From Scylla paramamosain (lineage: Eukaryota > Arthropoda > Malacostraca > Decapoda > Portunidae), in assembly GCF_035594125.1 (NCBI RefSeq), contig NC_087178.1, positions 12,917,251 to 12,981,250 on the forward strand: a DNA stretch of 64,000 nt, read 5' to 3'. Numbering within the stretch: the first letter of the stretch is position 1; the number at the start of each line of letters is the position of its first letter. Positions 19,631-62,236 of this stretch are shown in pieces. The notes beneath the pieces are model-generated. The model did not search any database, was not told the DNA's origin, and saw only the letters and a program-made list of their open reading frames with translations. The position numbers and the translations under genes were made by a program.

Positions 19631-22600
19631 AGAGGAAGTAATAGCTGTCAAAGAATTGAGCATTAGTATGAATTAGAAGACCAGCAAGAATATCTTGAGA
19701 TTGTAACCTCCATGTAAAAAATTTTAACATTGCGAGAATTGTTACCCGGTGATGTGTTGGAAAGATATTAAACATCATACATGAATTTTTTTTTTTTTTT
19801 TTTGTCCTACCAATGTGTAATTTTCTTGTGTATTCCAAATAGGGTATAAGCAGCATAGGCACCAGCAAGTACTGTAGTACATATTGCATATTGTGGTAAG
19901 CTTTGTGAGTGTTTTCTGTGTCCTTTTTTTTTCTTTTTACTATACTCACACAAGATTTAAGTGAGTTTTGTGGTTTTGAGGCTTTATATTTATCACTATA
20001 TCCCTAATTTTATATCTCCTTGTGAATTTCATGTTTACAGTAATTGCTTAATTGTGATGAATCATTATAGTTGTCATTATTTTCAATATTCTGTTTGAGT
20101 GGGCTTTGGATCTGTAGAATCTTTAGATTTGCAGATTGATAAATGTGTATTACCTTTATAACCACATCTTTTGAGCTCCATCACAGCAGACTACTTACCA
20201 GACCACCATCCCACTGTCCTGGGAAATGAGACAACCTATGGCTGACAGATGCTCATTTTGTGTTAGGTGTTATTGCCAACCTTTATAACATTTGGTGATA
20301 TGTGATACTTGTACTGCCATTGATATAAGTAAATCTATTCAGCTTGAGTCATGGAAAAAGTGACCCACAGTGTTATGCTGATCCTGCTTCTCCTTCAGGT
20401 GCCCTACAGCCTGAGTGTCATGATGGTGGCTCAGTGAAGGGAGGCCCAGCCTGTCAAGGAGATGGGTGTATCCCTAAGTTAATGAATGTTTGTGGGGAGG
20501 GGGGGTACACCTCAGTGCTCATTGAAGAGTACTTGGAGATTTTCCTTACCAGTGTTGCAGCACAACTTAATAAGAGACTAAGTTATGAACATTTGTGGAA
20601 ACTTATAAAGCCCTCTCTCATCAGATAAAATTCATGTTAACTGGAGAGTCACCAAGGGTGTGGTGCACTGAGGAAGCAACACAGCACAGATCTTACCCAA
20701 TGCTTACTTGGCAGAGGAGAGTTGTGTGTTCTCACTTAGGAAATCAAGACATGCATATTTGAGTTGTGATTCTTATATAGTTATTTAAAAACTTAAGTGA
20801 AGGTACTGTCACTAATAGGTTATGTACTATGGATAGGGTTTATGTACATCAGTTGGTCTGAGAATTGCTTCTCTACTAGGAGGTTGTGTTGACATAACAG
20901 TAAAGGTCTCTTGAGAATTTAGGATGTCACCTAGCTAGGATGTGTATTAAGTTATGTCTGCATTAAGCCAGTCTGAGCCTTTATCAGCTGAGCCAGAATG
21001 ATGCTTATTTTTCTCACATTAGGCACCATCAATATTCTAAGGAGGGCTGAGGAACATGTCTTCATCCTCCCTCTGCTAGTATTATGATTTTTGCTTGCTT
21101 AAAACCTGGCATCGGGGCAATATGCTATTACCTTCCAAATCACTAACTTATGAAAGGGATAAATTTTGAAAAGAATATATTTTGCAGGAAAAAATGGTTT
21201 GAAGCTTAATCTTAACAAAAAAAGGAATTAGTTTGCTTTAAAAACTGTGACCTGTTGAATTACTTGCACCTCACTTACATAGGTTCTACAGATTGATGCT
21301 TGAGTACTGATGAATATTTCTTAAATTTTTACAATTGTAAATAATGTTTCTAGTCTGATGATGAATTCATAATATGGAGAGTTTCTTCCATGATCAAACA
21401 CTTCCCTATTTCAACTCCTTAATGTAATTCACAACAGATTGACAAGATTGTCAGCTGAATGTTAGGTGTAGACAATAGTATTCTCTTCCACCTTCTCTTT
21501 TCTCTCTTCCTTCCCTCACTTTTTATCCTACTTTACTTGCTCCACTCAGCCATTCAACATCTCTCTTCCCTTTTTTGCCTACATACAATCCTTTTTTCTC
21601 TCCTCATCCCTTGCCCTGGTGCTTCCACTTAAAGATGCCTTCTGTTTCAGTTTATCATCAAAAACCAGTGTTCACAAATTAAGGCAACTCAGACCCAAAA
21701 TATATCCCATGATTTGTGGATCATGGTGTGGGACAGGACCTGGACTTCAGAAATAGGTAAGAAAAGTACTGCCTGTGTCTGGATAATGGTGTAAAGGAAT
21801 GCCCCCATGAACAGAATAGGTACTTTTATGTTATAGAGGACTGAGTGAGTCATGGTGAGGTGGTAAAATTTTCTTGTACTGGATAGCTGTAGTGATTGTT
21901 GTTAACTTGAATGTGTCACACTGCATGCAGTTACAATGTTGTGTATAGAAATAAAATTCCTTGTCTACTTTTTATGTATATGTTAAAGAAGTACTGAATG
22001 CATCCCTTGACTCGTTCTGTTTTATGTATGCCTTTTCTACTCCTGGATACTTACTTGCTTACTCCCATGTGAACACATTTTCTTAACTGTGTTTCTCTCT
22101 ACTTTCTTGATGTTTTTTTTCATTTATCTACTTTGGACATATATCAATATCCTTTTAATCCTTCCCTCATAGCCATGTTTTAATTTTCCATTGCCAATTT
22201 TAGTGGTGTGCATGATGAACTGTTGTGCCATAGTGTGGGGGAAAGTGTGCAAGTCTTTTGACATAAAGGTATTAATAGGAAAATGTGGCAACATCTGCAA
22301 GTAGTGTGAACATTTGTCAACTTCCACATCTCTACATGTCATCGCTCAATTGACTCTTGACCATGTTAAGTAATGCTCACATTTACTATGCTCACCTGGA
22401 AATTGTGCCAGATTTCTTTGCACACTTCATAGCAACAGTATGACTGAAGTGTTAATGACACATGAGCCTCAGATATCCTATACTAATATAGCTCTTTCTG
22501 ACTCTTTCCAAAAGGATGGTTTTAGGTCTAATGAGATTTCTAGGGAGACATGACTGCCACAATGAACTGTGTACTGTGTGCAGTGTTGGCTGAAAAGAGG

Positions 22601-23300
22601 TCATGAAAATTATGATAATTCCACCCCAGTGAAACAAACTGCCCAGGACGAAGATGTATTTTATCAAAAAGAACTTTGCTTTTAATAAGGCATCACCTGA
22701 GTACTTCACCATTCATCACAGCAAGAGAAATAAAGCAAAAAAACCCTACTTTGTGTGACATGACACACAATAAAACAGTGCGCTACTTTCATTAGAGGAG
22801 GATGTACACAACTATGCTTTAGCATACTCTGTTCTGTTCTCTAACAAGCTGTGACAGTTCTAACACATCTCACCTTCCTCTATCTGCCTGTTGTGACTCT
22901 CTGTGAAGTAGTATATTACATAAGGAAGAAATATGTAATGAATTAAAAAAGAAAGAAAAGAAGAAAGAACAAAGAAAAGAGAAGAAAGGAAGAAAGAAGA
23001 GAGCAGAATAAATAAGAGGAACAGAGAAATCAAGCAGAGAACAATGAGCCAGCCCTCACCAGAAAGAAAATTCACACCAGATGTCTAGGACAAGGGGACC
23101 AGGGAGCAGAAACAACAGACAAGACAAACATGAGTGGGTCACTATAACAGGAAAGAGAACTATAGTATCTCAAATTGTGTCATGATTAATATAGATAAGT
23201 ACAGTCATCATATTTATTCTTTCTAAATCTGGATTGCATGCAGGTGTTGTTTTCACAGTGATGTGGACTTATTTAATTCTTCATGTCCTGCATATTCTGA
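19631..23300. other. AT-rich DNA without recognised genes
   Basis: A poly-T run at about 19785-19803 and a purine-rich AAAGAAAGAAG tract at about 22945-23045 are visible. A 94-codon frame at 20344-20628 has no domain that I recognise and no convincing splice context. Nothing else can be supported. Confidence 0.4.
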
Positions 23301-24714
23301 GTTCTTGCTCTGAGTGAAAACTTTCTTGAAATACTTTTGAGAGTAGACCAGTAAGATTAATGAGTTATATGCTGTCGCAATGGTCACCAATCACTTGTTT
23401 CACCAGCAGCATATAAGATAGAGAAGGTGGAAAAATACTGAGAATATAGGAATGTATGACATACGATAGGAGTTATGGAAGGTTTAGCAATTAATGAGGC
23501 TTATTTATAATAAAAGTGCAAGTGTTCTGTAAGAAATGTTTGAATTGGTAGGAAATTGGTTATTTAACATTGTTAGATGTGTGGTAACTATGGAAGAAAT
23601 AGCAATTACATTCTTATATATCATAAATATAGCCTGATTGACTAGTTGTGAGAAAACTATTTAGAGTGAGAATATTATGTTGTATGTTGAGTTGAAGTGG
23701 ATTAGTTGAGTAAAATTATTTAAGGAAAGTCTTATGAATTCATATTGGTATTAATGAGGAAGTTTTGCATCACGCTTGAGGTAATGAGGAAAATTATGGA
23801 GAAATATGTATTAACTTCAAGTAAATAGATGTTTCTGTATAAAAATGTGAGATAAAGTAGAATAGCCAAGGAGCATATAAAGCATATAGTTCAGGATATA
23901 TGGTAGAAGTTAGAAAGGGAAGGAAGTAATATGATCTTATCCACTATGTGAACTATCAGTGATAAAGTAAGATTGAGCCATGGCAGGGAACACTGGGTCT
24001 TCTTGTATTTGAGAATTGGTAAGCTTGTATAGATGATAGGATAGTAAAGTTCGGGATAAGAAGGATTTTGTTGGATCTTGGGAATCTTGACTGTCAGAAG
24101 GAATAGACACATGAAAAGCAAAATTAAGTCAGCCATGTGAAAAGGAAGTTAAATAAGCAGTAATTATTGGTATCATAGTTTGGTAAACACCATTACAGAT
24201 ATTACAGAGATAATAGGGTGAAAGAAAAAAAATTATTTAATAGACATAACTACTTTTAATTAAGATAACCATAGGAATCAGGAAGAGTATGATCATGATT
24301 AATAATACTGGAGTCAGTGATTGAATCTGATATTACCTTGTTGTGGGAGAGTGATATAGGAAGTGTATGTTCATTAGTAATAAAGAAGGGAGAAAATTAA
24401 TTGTTATCTCAGTTGCCATATTGGGTGGATTTTAAGAGAACACAATATTAATCAAACTTTATGTTGTTCATTTGATATATAAAGGGTGGTTCATTAATTA
24501 AAAAATTATACATGATGATATTTACATTAAATGATGATATATGTACAAAAACATATAGGAAGATATATTTTTTGTGAGGAGAACTGTATGAAATATAGTG
24601 AGTTATATTGTAAAAGAAATGTTAAGAATGATAAAATTGACCCTGTGGATAAAATGTTGAAGCCTACATTATGTGATTTGCAGGCATAGTAAACTATTCA
24701 TTGACTACGTTATC
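23300..24714 (+). repeat. Cytosine-poor, purine-rich AT DNA (possible decayed satellite)
   Basis: The + strand has very few C bases and many GGAAGT / TAGTGAG / ATGAGG phrases with irregular spacing. The same texture returns at about 27480-29310 after the two transposons, so the transposons appear to have split one domain. No gene is seen. Confidence 0.4.
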
Positions 24715-24722
24715 TCATAAAT

Positions 24723-25268
24723 CAGTGGCTCACAACTGGGGGGGGGTGTGGACACTTTCTTAGGGGAGGGTGCAAGCACAGGACTGGGGGGGGGAGGTGA
24801 AATCACAGAAAATCATGGACTCACTGGCTATCAGGGCTGGTAATTGTGGGGCCCAATTAGAAAACTGATGGCAGGGCACCCCACTCTACAAAAGTTAATA
24901 TTTATGTATGTTTATATTTTGTGAGGAATAATAATTTCTCATTCTTCATTTCGTGTTTTCAGTTGTGGTTTATTCCTCTTAAAGTACAGAAAAGGCTTCA
25001 AGCGAGGCCTTAAGGTGTGGGGCCCAATTTGATAAAACTGGTCAAATTTTGGTCAAATCAAATCAAATTGGTCAAATCAAACTGGCCCTGCTGGCTATTA
25101 ATACAAAGGAAATGCAGCTAAGTATCTGTCTATCTATATATCTATCTATCTATCTATGGTGGCATAGTTGGGGAGGGGGTTGATTGGTTGGCACAGGGAG
25201 GAGGGGGGGCCCCAACTACATTGAACCAACTCTGGGGGCCCCAGCTTGCAAATGGTTGAGAACCCCTG
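24723..25268. mobile_element. Non-autonomous hAT-type element with 8-bp target duplication
   Basis: The left end CAGTGGCTCACAACTGGGG and right end GGTTGAGAACCCCTG form imperfect inverted repeats of the CAGNGGTTCTCAAC type known for hAT elements. The flanks are an exact 8-bp duplication, TCATAAAT, at 24715-24722 and 25269-25276. Inside are G-runs (GGGGGG) near both ends and a TATC tetranucleotide run (about 25125-25156). No transposase is encoded. A diverged relative lies at about 36024-36247. Confidence 0.9.
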
Positions 25269-25499
25269 TCATAAATGAAAGTGGCATGAAATTGATAAAT
25301 GTTACCAACAGAGGTAGTTAGTCTAAAGCTGTTTAATTAAGGAAATATTTTAAAGGGAGACAATTATAATATGGAGGATACTGTAGCTTACTGGTGATAG
25401 GTTGCCAAGTCAGGTAACACTGTTGGAGCAGTGCTGGTAAACACAACTAAAAGATGGTCACAACACTCATCCAATGAAGAAGTACAAGTGTTATATTGC

Positions 25500-27472
25500 T
25501 TTTTTTTTTTTTTGTGTAGGAGGGACACCAATCAAGGACAACAAAAATCCAATAAAAATAAAAAAACCCACTGAGATGTTGGTCCCCAAACAGGGTCCAA
25601 AGCAGTAGTAAAAAATTGAAGGATAGGTGTCTTGAAACCTCCTTCTTGAAGGAGTTCAAGTCATAGGAAGGTGAAAATACAGAAGCAGGCAGGGAATTCC
25701 AGAGTTTACCAGAGAAAGGGATGAATGATTGAGGATACTGGCTAACTCTTGCATTAGAGAGGTGGACAGAATAGGGGTGAGAGAAAGAAGTCTTGTGCAG
25801 CAAGGCTGCAGGAAGAAGGGAGGCATGCAGTTAGCAAGATCAGAAGAGCAGTTAGCATGAAAATAACGGTAGAAGATAACAAGAGATGCAACATTGTGGT
25901 GATGAGAAATAAGCTGAAGAGAATCAGCTAGAGGAGAGGAGTTGAGACAAAAAGCTTTTGATTCCACCCTGTCTAGAAGAGCGGTATGAATGGAACCTGC
26001 CCAGACATGTGAAGCATACTCTATGATTGGACAGATAAGGCCCTTGTACAGAGCTAGCAGCTGGAAGGGTGAGAAAAACTGGTGGAGACATCTCAGAACA
26101 CCTAACTTCATAGAAGATATTTTAATTAGAGATGAGTTGTGAAGTTTCTGGTTTAGATTATAAGTAAGGGACAGACTGGGATGTTCAGCATAGAAGAGGG
26201 GGACAGTTGAGTGTCATTGAAGAAGAGGGCATAGTTGTTTGGAAGGTTGTGTCAAGTTGCTAGATGGAGGAATTAAGTTTTTGAGGCATTGAATAATACT
26301 AAGTTTGCTCTGCCCCTATCAGAAATTTAAGAGAGATCAGAAGTCAGGCATTCTATGGCTTCCCTGCATGAACTATTTACTTCCTGAAGGGTTGGACATT
26401 TACAAAAAGGTGTGGAAAAGTGCAGGGTGGTATCGTCAACATAGGAGTGGGTAGGGCAAGAAGTTTGGTCTAGAAGATCATTGATAAGTAATAGGAAGAG
26501 AGTGGGTGACAGAACAGAACCGTGAGGAACACCACTGTTATTAGATTTAGGAGAACAGTGGCCATCTACCAAAGTAGCAATAGAATGGTCAGAAAGGAAA
26601 CGAGTTAAGGTTACAAAGAGGTTAGGAGCTGTAGGAGGGTAGTTTGGAAATCAAAGCTATATGCCAGACTCTATCAAAAGCTTTTGATATGTCTAAGGCA
26701 ACAGTTAAAGTTTAACTAAAATCTCTAAATGAAGATGGCCAAGATTTGGTAAGGAAAGCCAGATCACCAGTACAGCAGCCTTGACAGAACCCATACTGGC
26801 AATCAGATAGAAGGTTGTGAAGTGATACATGTTTAAGAATCTTCCTGTTGAAGATAGATTGTAAAACTTTAGATAGGCAGGAAATTAAAGCAATAGAACA
26901 GTAATTTGAGGGATTGGAACAGTCACCCTTTTAAGGAACAGGCTGAAAGTAGGCAAACTTCCAACAAGAAGGAAAGGTAGATGTTGACAGGCATAGTTGT
27001 AAGAGTTTGACGTGGCAAGTGCAAGCATGGAGGCGCAGTTTTGGAAAACAATAGGAGGGACCCCATCAGGTCCACAATCCTTCCAAGGGTTTAGGCCAGC
27101 AAGGGCATGGAAAACAGCATTGTAAAAAATTTTAGTAGAAAGCATGAAGTAGTCAGAGGATGGAGGAGAGAGAGGAACAAGCCCTGAATCATCCAAGGTA
27201 GAGCTTTTAGCAAAGGTATAAGCTAAGAGTTCAGCTTTAGAGATAGATGTGATAGCAGTGCTGCCATCTGGTTGAAATAAAGGAGGGAAAGAAGAAGAAG
27301 CAAAGTTATTGGAGATGTTTTTGGCTAGGTGCTAGAAGTCACAAGGGGAGTTAGATCTTGAAAGATTTTGATATTTTATATTAATGAGAGCTTTTTTTTG
27401 ACTAGTTGGAGAACAGACTTGGCATGGTTCTGGGCAGAAATGTAAAGTGCATGAGATTCTGTTGAGGTAGGA
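25500..27472 (-). mobile_element. LINE copy 3, old and 5'-truncated, antisense
   Basis: Same family as copies 1 and 2 but much more diverged, on the minus strand, with its poly-A tail at 25500-25513 (poly-T on the + strand). Recognisable pieces are the GPDGVPPIVF block near 27050, the GVPHGSVLSPTLF and SYVDDTTLHF blocks near 26430-26560, and the tail LWNSLPASVFSPSYDLNSFK near 25660-25710. Several stops and frame shifts break the frame, and the endonuclease region is absent. It begins inside the segment just before the reverse transcriptase. Confidence 0.88.
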
Positions 27473-29320
<1,848 letters not shown>

Positions 29321-30549
29321 TATATAAGTCTATGAACAAACTAATGTTTTTCCTTGTATATTACCAAAAATTGGAAACTGCTACCTTGCATTGGTGAATT
29401 ATTGAAATAAATCCTATATAGAATGATGGAAGACAGTAACATGTCTCAATAATGGTACAATTACTTTTGTTGAAACTTTATGAATATTTAGTTGTTTTTA
29501 TCTATTGCAGCAATTAGTATTACTTGCAGTATATAATCTAGAACAATTGTCAGAACTGTTGTTTCAACAGGATTTAATGGTGATGAGTAATGACTTCAGT
29601 TAAAATATAATGAGTGGCTGAACCAGTGAGGATCTGGATTGAGCGGGTCAGTACCTCCAGAACAAAGCCACTGTCTGCCATCTGTATGAAGCCAAAGCTT
29701 CATATGCTGACATGTCAGTATACATTTTACCAATATTGTACCTAATTATTATATAGTTATATAGTTATAATGTTGGTAATTTATCATGGTTGTCTTCCCT
29801 CCAGGCTTGGTGTTAATGTGTGAAGGGAAGAGGGTTTAGACTGCTGTAAGTGAAGAATGTATGACCATTAAGAATTTGTTGTGTCTGCTGTAGTCGCTTA
29901 ATTCACATAACAGTATAATCAAAGGTTTTAAAGTAGAAATACTGCTTGGAATTTACAAATTTTTTATTGTAAGTAAACAAGTCCAACTGCAATTTATACA
30001 TGAATAAGTTAACCTTTTCACCTTAGGACACATATGTACAAATTATACATCTCTGCAACGGAGGGACATTGTTCTGTGACATGCTCAGTGGGAGTAGTTA
30101 ATAGGGCCATTAACACTCTAGTATTTATCAGTACAGTTTAGAGTGGAATAATTTGTGCACAAAAAAGCATTAAAGTTTAATATATCTTCAGTAACTAATT
30201 CAAGCAGCTCAGATCATGTACACAGGAGTAAAAGGAAATATACCATGTATTTATCAAATGTTGATTAATATATATATATATTCATATTACAGTCAGTTCT
30301 ACTTTATAGAAAACTAGCTCTATTTCCTGCCATTGAATGCCATTCCATTAGTGACCGACCAGCAGCAACATACCATTTTTAGTGCCACTTGTGAAGATCC
30401 AGCATGCCATACATGGTTACTACTGTTCTGAAGTGCTTGTCATCAATAATGTTTGCATAGCACAGTGACACAGTATTCATATTATTCATCGTGTATCACG
30501 CAATATGTAATGCTTATTCAAGTAAAAGGCACATATGTATATGTTCGAT
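29321..30549. other. Spacer between the C-poor domain and the PH-actin gene
   Basis: AT-rich DNA with no recognised gene or repeat. The 3' end of the PH-actin gene faces this region. Confidence 0.4.
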
Positions 30550-30555
30550 TTTATT
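30550..30555 (-). promoter_or_regulatory. Candidate polyadenylation signal of the PH-actin gene
   Basis: Minus-strand AATAAA (TTTATT on +) about 170 bases beyond the stop codon at 30725-30727. The spacing is plausible for a short 3' untranslated region. Confidence 0.4.
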
Positions 30556-30724
30556 TACTTTAGCAAGTTATAGAAAAATACACGATTGCAAGTGCAAATG
30601 CTATTTAGGACACTATACAGATTTGCTTGCATAAGGTTAAAATTGTGATTCTCTTTCAGTGTACTAGATCCAAGACTTTGGACTTGGCCGTGCATTTGAG
30701 GTTTTGCAAAATACTGAAGAATGC

Positions 30725-57453
<26,729 letters not shown>

Positions 57454-58578
57454 TCTAAGCTACCAAGTCACCTAGGATCTGATCTGAGCTTCAGCGCGCG
57501 GCTCCTCAGCTCACCGTGAGCGCTTTACACTTGCACAACTGATAACTGAGAAAGTTTTTGTTGTATGTTGCATCCACGGACCTGCTCTACAGGACTGTTC
57601 TCTCGCCTCTTGACATTTGTCTCTCACGTCCACTTCCAGTGCCCTCCGGGTACTAATATCTGAGTTACGGACGGTTCCTGATTCTTAAATGCAGCAGAAG
57701 GATTGCCTCATCCACTCGGCATACAGCTCACACCACACTGACGTCTTCTCGCTGTGCCGAGAATATGTTTCAAAATAAATGTAGCAATGCTTCCTCACGC
57801 TCGCACACACACCCTCATTGGCTGATGGCACCTGACTGACCGAGTGGCGACAGTCCGGCAAACTTTCCGTGGTCCTGGTGGCGCCCCGCAGCCTCCGCGC
57901 CATGCACCCACCACAGCCACACGCCACGACTCCTTAATGACCTTTTCCATTACGGACACAACGACCACAGGAGACACACGGGGATAGCGAGAGGCGACTA
58001 TCTTTCAAAACCATTTCTCCTAGCACCTCCCACCCCCACTACGAGACACGAAGCACGGTGAAGACTTCCTGTAGGTGCGGGAAGTCCTGCAGCAGGGATA
58101 AAGAATTCCCGGGAGCAGGACAGGCACGAGGAGCAGCGGCGGGGCGCAGGTACAACACTCCTTGGGGGCCGCGGACCGACTGCCCATACTGAGACGCCCC
58201 GTGATGTGTGAGAGGGAGAGGGAGGCTGCGAGAGGTCGACCAGGGAGCGAGCGAGCTGTTTGGGACTCAGGGAAAGTGACGGGCTGGTGTGTTCGCTGCC
58301 TTGAACGTCACAGTGTGAGGTGAAGGGGTCGGTGCAGGTCCACGTGTGTGTCTCGATCACTGCTTGTGCGATTAATGAATGAAGGGGATTCGATAAAGGC
58401 TGGGCGCCTCCCGAGTCCCTTTAATGGAAGATGAAGGTCATGCACGAGTCTCTCTCTCTCTCTCTCTCTCTCTGAACGCATGTAAACATCAGCACACACT
58501 CACCCGCCCAAAACAAAACAACCAAAGAACATGAACGTGCCAATTCCTCTAAACTTCATTCCTTACTCCCCCAATGCC

Positions 58579-58586
<8 letters not shown>

Positions 58587-58673
<87 letters not shown>

Positions 58674-58863
58674 CACCACCACCATCACCACCATCGCCCA
58701 GGGCTCGTGTGGGATGCTACAGGGTGGAGTGACCGACTGGAGGAGGCGTGTGTCTACCACCAGGCGTGTGTGACTAGCGAGCACACGCCACATGACGAAA
58801 CGAGGGGTGGCGGTGGAGTGGTAGAGGCTGGAGGTCAACTTTCACTGCGAAGCTAAGGCGGCC

Positions 58864-58930
<67 letters not shown>

Positions 58931-58946
58931 ACCCCAAAGGAAAGGG

Positions 58947-59033
<87 letters not shown>

Positions 59034-59297
59034 ACAGTAGCAAGAGTCACACCTGAAATCTGTTTACTTGCATACCCTCTCTAATTACCATTCACCGTTC
59101 GTTCTACTGAGCCAGGTGACCCTGAAAAGAGGATAAGGAGGAGGAGGAGGAGGAGGAGGAGGAGGAGGAGGAGGAGGAAGAAGAAAAAGAAGAAGAAGAA
59201 GAAGAAGAAAAGGAGGTATTATAAGGGAGTGTGGGATGGGAGGAGTAGGAAGTTAAGGAAGGAAGCATGGGCGAGATGGAGGAGGAAAAAGGAGGAG

Positions 59298-59329
<32 letters not shown>

Positions 59330-59420
59330 AGAGGAAGAGGAAGAGGAGGAGGAGGAGGAGGAGGAGGAGGAGGAGGAGGAGGAGGAGGAGGAGGAGGAGG
59401 AGGAGGAGGAGGAGGAATAT
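58587..59420. repeat. CT, GT, GA and GGA microsatellite block
   Basis: CT run at about 58587-58671, GT run at about 58866-58927, GA run at about 58951-59029, GGA/GAA tracts at about 59140-59212 and GGA/GAA tracts at about 59279-59416. Purine and pyrimidine asymmetry alternates between strands. Confidence 0.95.
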
Positions 59421-59459
59421 GGTGAACACGCAAGACTGAATAACGAAAAGAGAACTTAG

Positions 59460-60089
<630 letters not shown>

Positions 60090-60304
60090 TCCAAGTCATT
60101 TATTATTCTGGTCTTGTCTTCATAAGGAGGGGGAGCAAGTTAGCGGGTTGGGAGGAGGGAGTTGGGAAGGAGAGGAGAGGAGAGGAGGGGGGATGTTGTT
60201 GGGGGCCGGGGTCATTAGGTCACGCTGTTAAGAGGGTCATAAGTGTAACTCGCAAGGCACACCTTTAAACAGACATTACCAGTGACCTTCTATACCCAAC
60301 AGTT

Positions 60305-60900
60305 AATACTACTTCCACCACCACCACTACCACCACCACCACCACCACCACCACGACCACCTAATTTTTTTTCTCCCCCTCCTATAACATTATAATTTTC
60401 CATTCGTCATCTCCTTCACCTATACTACCTCTTTCTCTTCCTATTCCTCCTCCTGCTTCTCCTCTTCCTCCTCCTTCTATCCAACCTCGTCCTCCTCCTC
60501 CTCCTCCTCCTCCTCCTCCTCCTCTTCTTTCTGCTGCTCACTACACCTTCACTTCGCATCCACAGAACAACATTATGGTTCAAAGTAATGGAAAGCATTG
60601 GAAAGTACAAGATATTCAGGTACGGTTCTCTGGTATTTCCGCATCCGCTACCCTCCACCACCACCATGAACCTCACCAGCCTCCCCCACCCACCTACTGT
60701 CCTCCAACCCACCTACCCACCCATCCACCCAAGTACTGTACCCCCAACCCACCCAACTACATACTATCCTTCAACCCAGCCACCCACGTACTGTGCCTTC
60801 CACATCCACATACCAACAACAATCCCACCAGGCCCCACCCACTTACTGTCTTCCAGCCCACCCGCCCACCCAACAGCTATATACTGAACCCACTCCCTTC
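60305..60900. repeat. CCA and CTC tracts and a CCCACC-rich degenerate minisatellite
   Basis: CCA repeats at about 60315-60358, a CTC tract at about 60440-60530, then a C-rich array (about 60660-60880) with repeated CCACCCA...TACTGT...CCAACCCA phrases at roughly 45-60 bp spacing. It has no plausible splice context, so I treat the proline-rich frames as repeat translation. Confidence 0.7.
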
Positions 60901-61148
60901 CACTCCCAAACGTCCCCATCACAACCCGCTAATCAATCTGAGACAGTAAATTCCCCGTCATCAACAAGCGCCATAAAAACACTGACAAACAAGGAGTTTA
61001 GATTGATTACTGCGATACGTAATTAGACCACGCCCGCTTTGCACTTCCTTGCGCTTCTTAACCCTCGGCGTCCCTTGCGAGGAAGAAAAAAAATGCCTAA
61101 TTTGATTTTTGCGTATTATGTCTTTCAAGGTCATCGGAGAGAGGGTAT

Positions 61149-61358
<210 letters not shown>

Positions 61359-61461
61359 CCAGTTGTCGCCACATGTTTCTTTTTTGCAGTCACACCTGTG
61401 ACCTGCACCGTTCGACACACATTTTCCGAGAAGTTACACCTGCAACCTTACAACATCCATC

Positions 61462-61530
61462 AGTGAGGTTAAGCAACGAGGGATCTGGGTAGTACCTGGA
61501 TGGGTGACCGTCCGGGAATGCCGCCACATG
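61462..61530 (+). ncRNA. 5S-rRNA-like fragment (pseudogene or 5S-derived SINE piece)
   Basis: The phrases GAGGTTAAGCAACGAGGGAT, TAGTACCTGGATGGGTGACC and CCGGGAATGCCG follow the order and spacing of the 3' half of animal 5S rRNA, including the internal control box (GGATGGGTGACC). The 5' half is not recognisable. It could be a dead 5S copy or part of a short interspersed element that borrowed 5S. Confidence 0.75.
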
Positions 61531-61724
61531 CAGCTGACATTTCAAAAGAGGACCTCACAGTAAAGGACCAGTAACATCCTATTTTATATATATTTATTCA
61601 TTTATTTTATTTTCTCTAACACGTACTTAAATGGATGTTTATAGTATAGCAACTATTGACGAAACTCAATGCTTATTAGTCCACGATATTCAACTAATAT
61701 GGAAATAATAGAATATTTTAAGTG

Positions 61725-61727
<3 letters not shown>

Positions 61728-61801
<74 letters not shown>

Positions 61802-62236
61802 CGATAGCAATGCGGAAGGAGGTGAAAAACTAAGAGTAAAAAAACATGTGTAGCAGACAAAAGCAAAATGTTAAAGGTCTGAAGTTTATGAAGCGAGTGC
61901 TGAGTCACGAGACGAAGGAGGAGGAGGAGGAGGAGGAGGAGGAGGAGGAGGAGGAGGAGGAGGAGGAGGTGGAAAAGGAGGAGGGGGAGGAAGAAAAGGA
62001 GGAGGAGGAGGAGGAGGAGGAGGAGGAGGAGGAGGAGGAGGAGGAGGAGGAGGAGGAGGAGGAAAAGGAGGAGGAGGTGGAAAAGGAGGAGGGGGAGGAA
62101 GAAAAGGAGGAGGAGGAGGAGGAGGAGGAGGAGGAGGAGGGAGGGAGGGAGGGAGGGAGGGAGGGAGGGAGGGAGGGAGGGAGGAGGAGGAGGAGGAGGA
62201 GGAGGAGGAGGAGGAGGAGGAGGAGGAGGAGGAGTA
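61728..62236. repeat. GA run and long GGA/GGGA purine tract
   Basis: A GA run at about 61729-61797 and a GGA-dominated tract at about 61917-62234, including a GGGA block at about 62139-62183. An 84-base motif (GGAGGTGGAAAAGGAGGAGG and neighbours) occurs twice in the tract. The purine-pure strand is prone to triplex or G-quadruplex forms. Confidence 0.95.

Noticed and set aside
20344..20628. 94-codon + strand frame after the zinc-finger gene
   Set aside because: No recognised domain, no clear acceptor or start context, and the codon content looks random.
22940..23045. Purine-rich AAAGAAAG tract as a regulatory element
   Set aside because: It is an ordinary degenerate simple repeat with no other support.
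60575..61026. Proline/histidine-rich frames of up to 124 codons
   Set aside because: They translate a CCACCCA-type minisatellite; several frames are open at once, as expected from the repeat.
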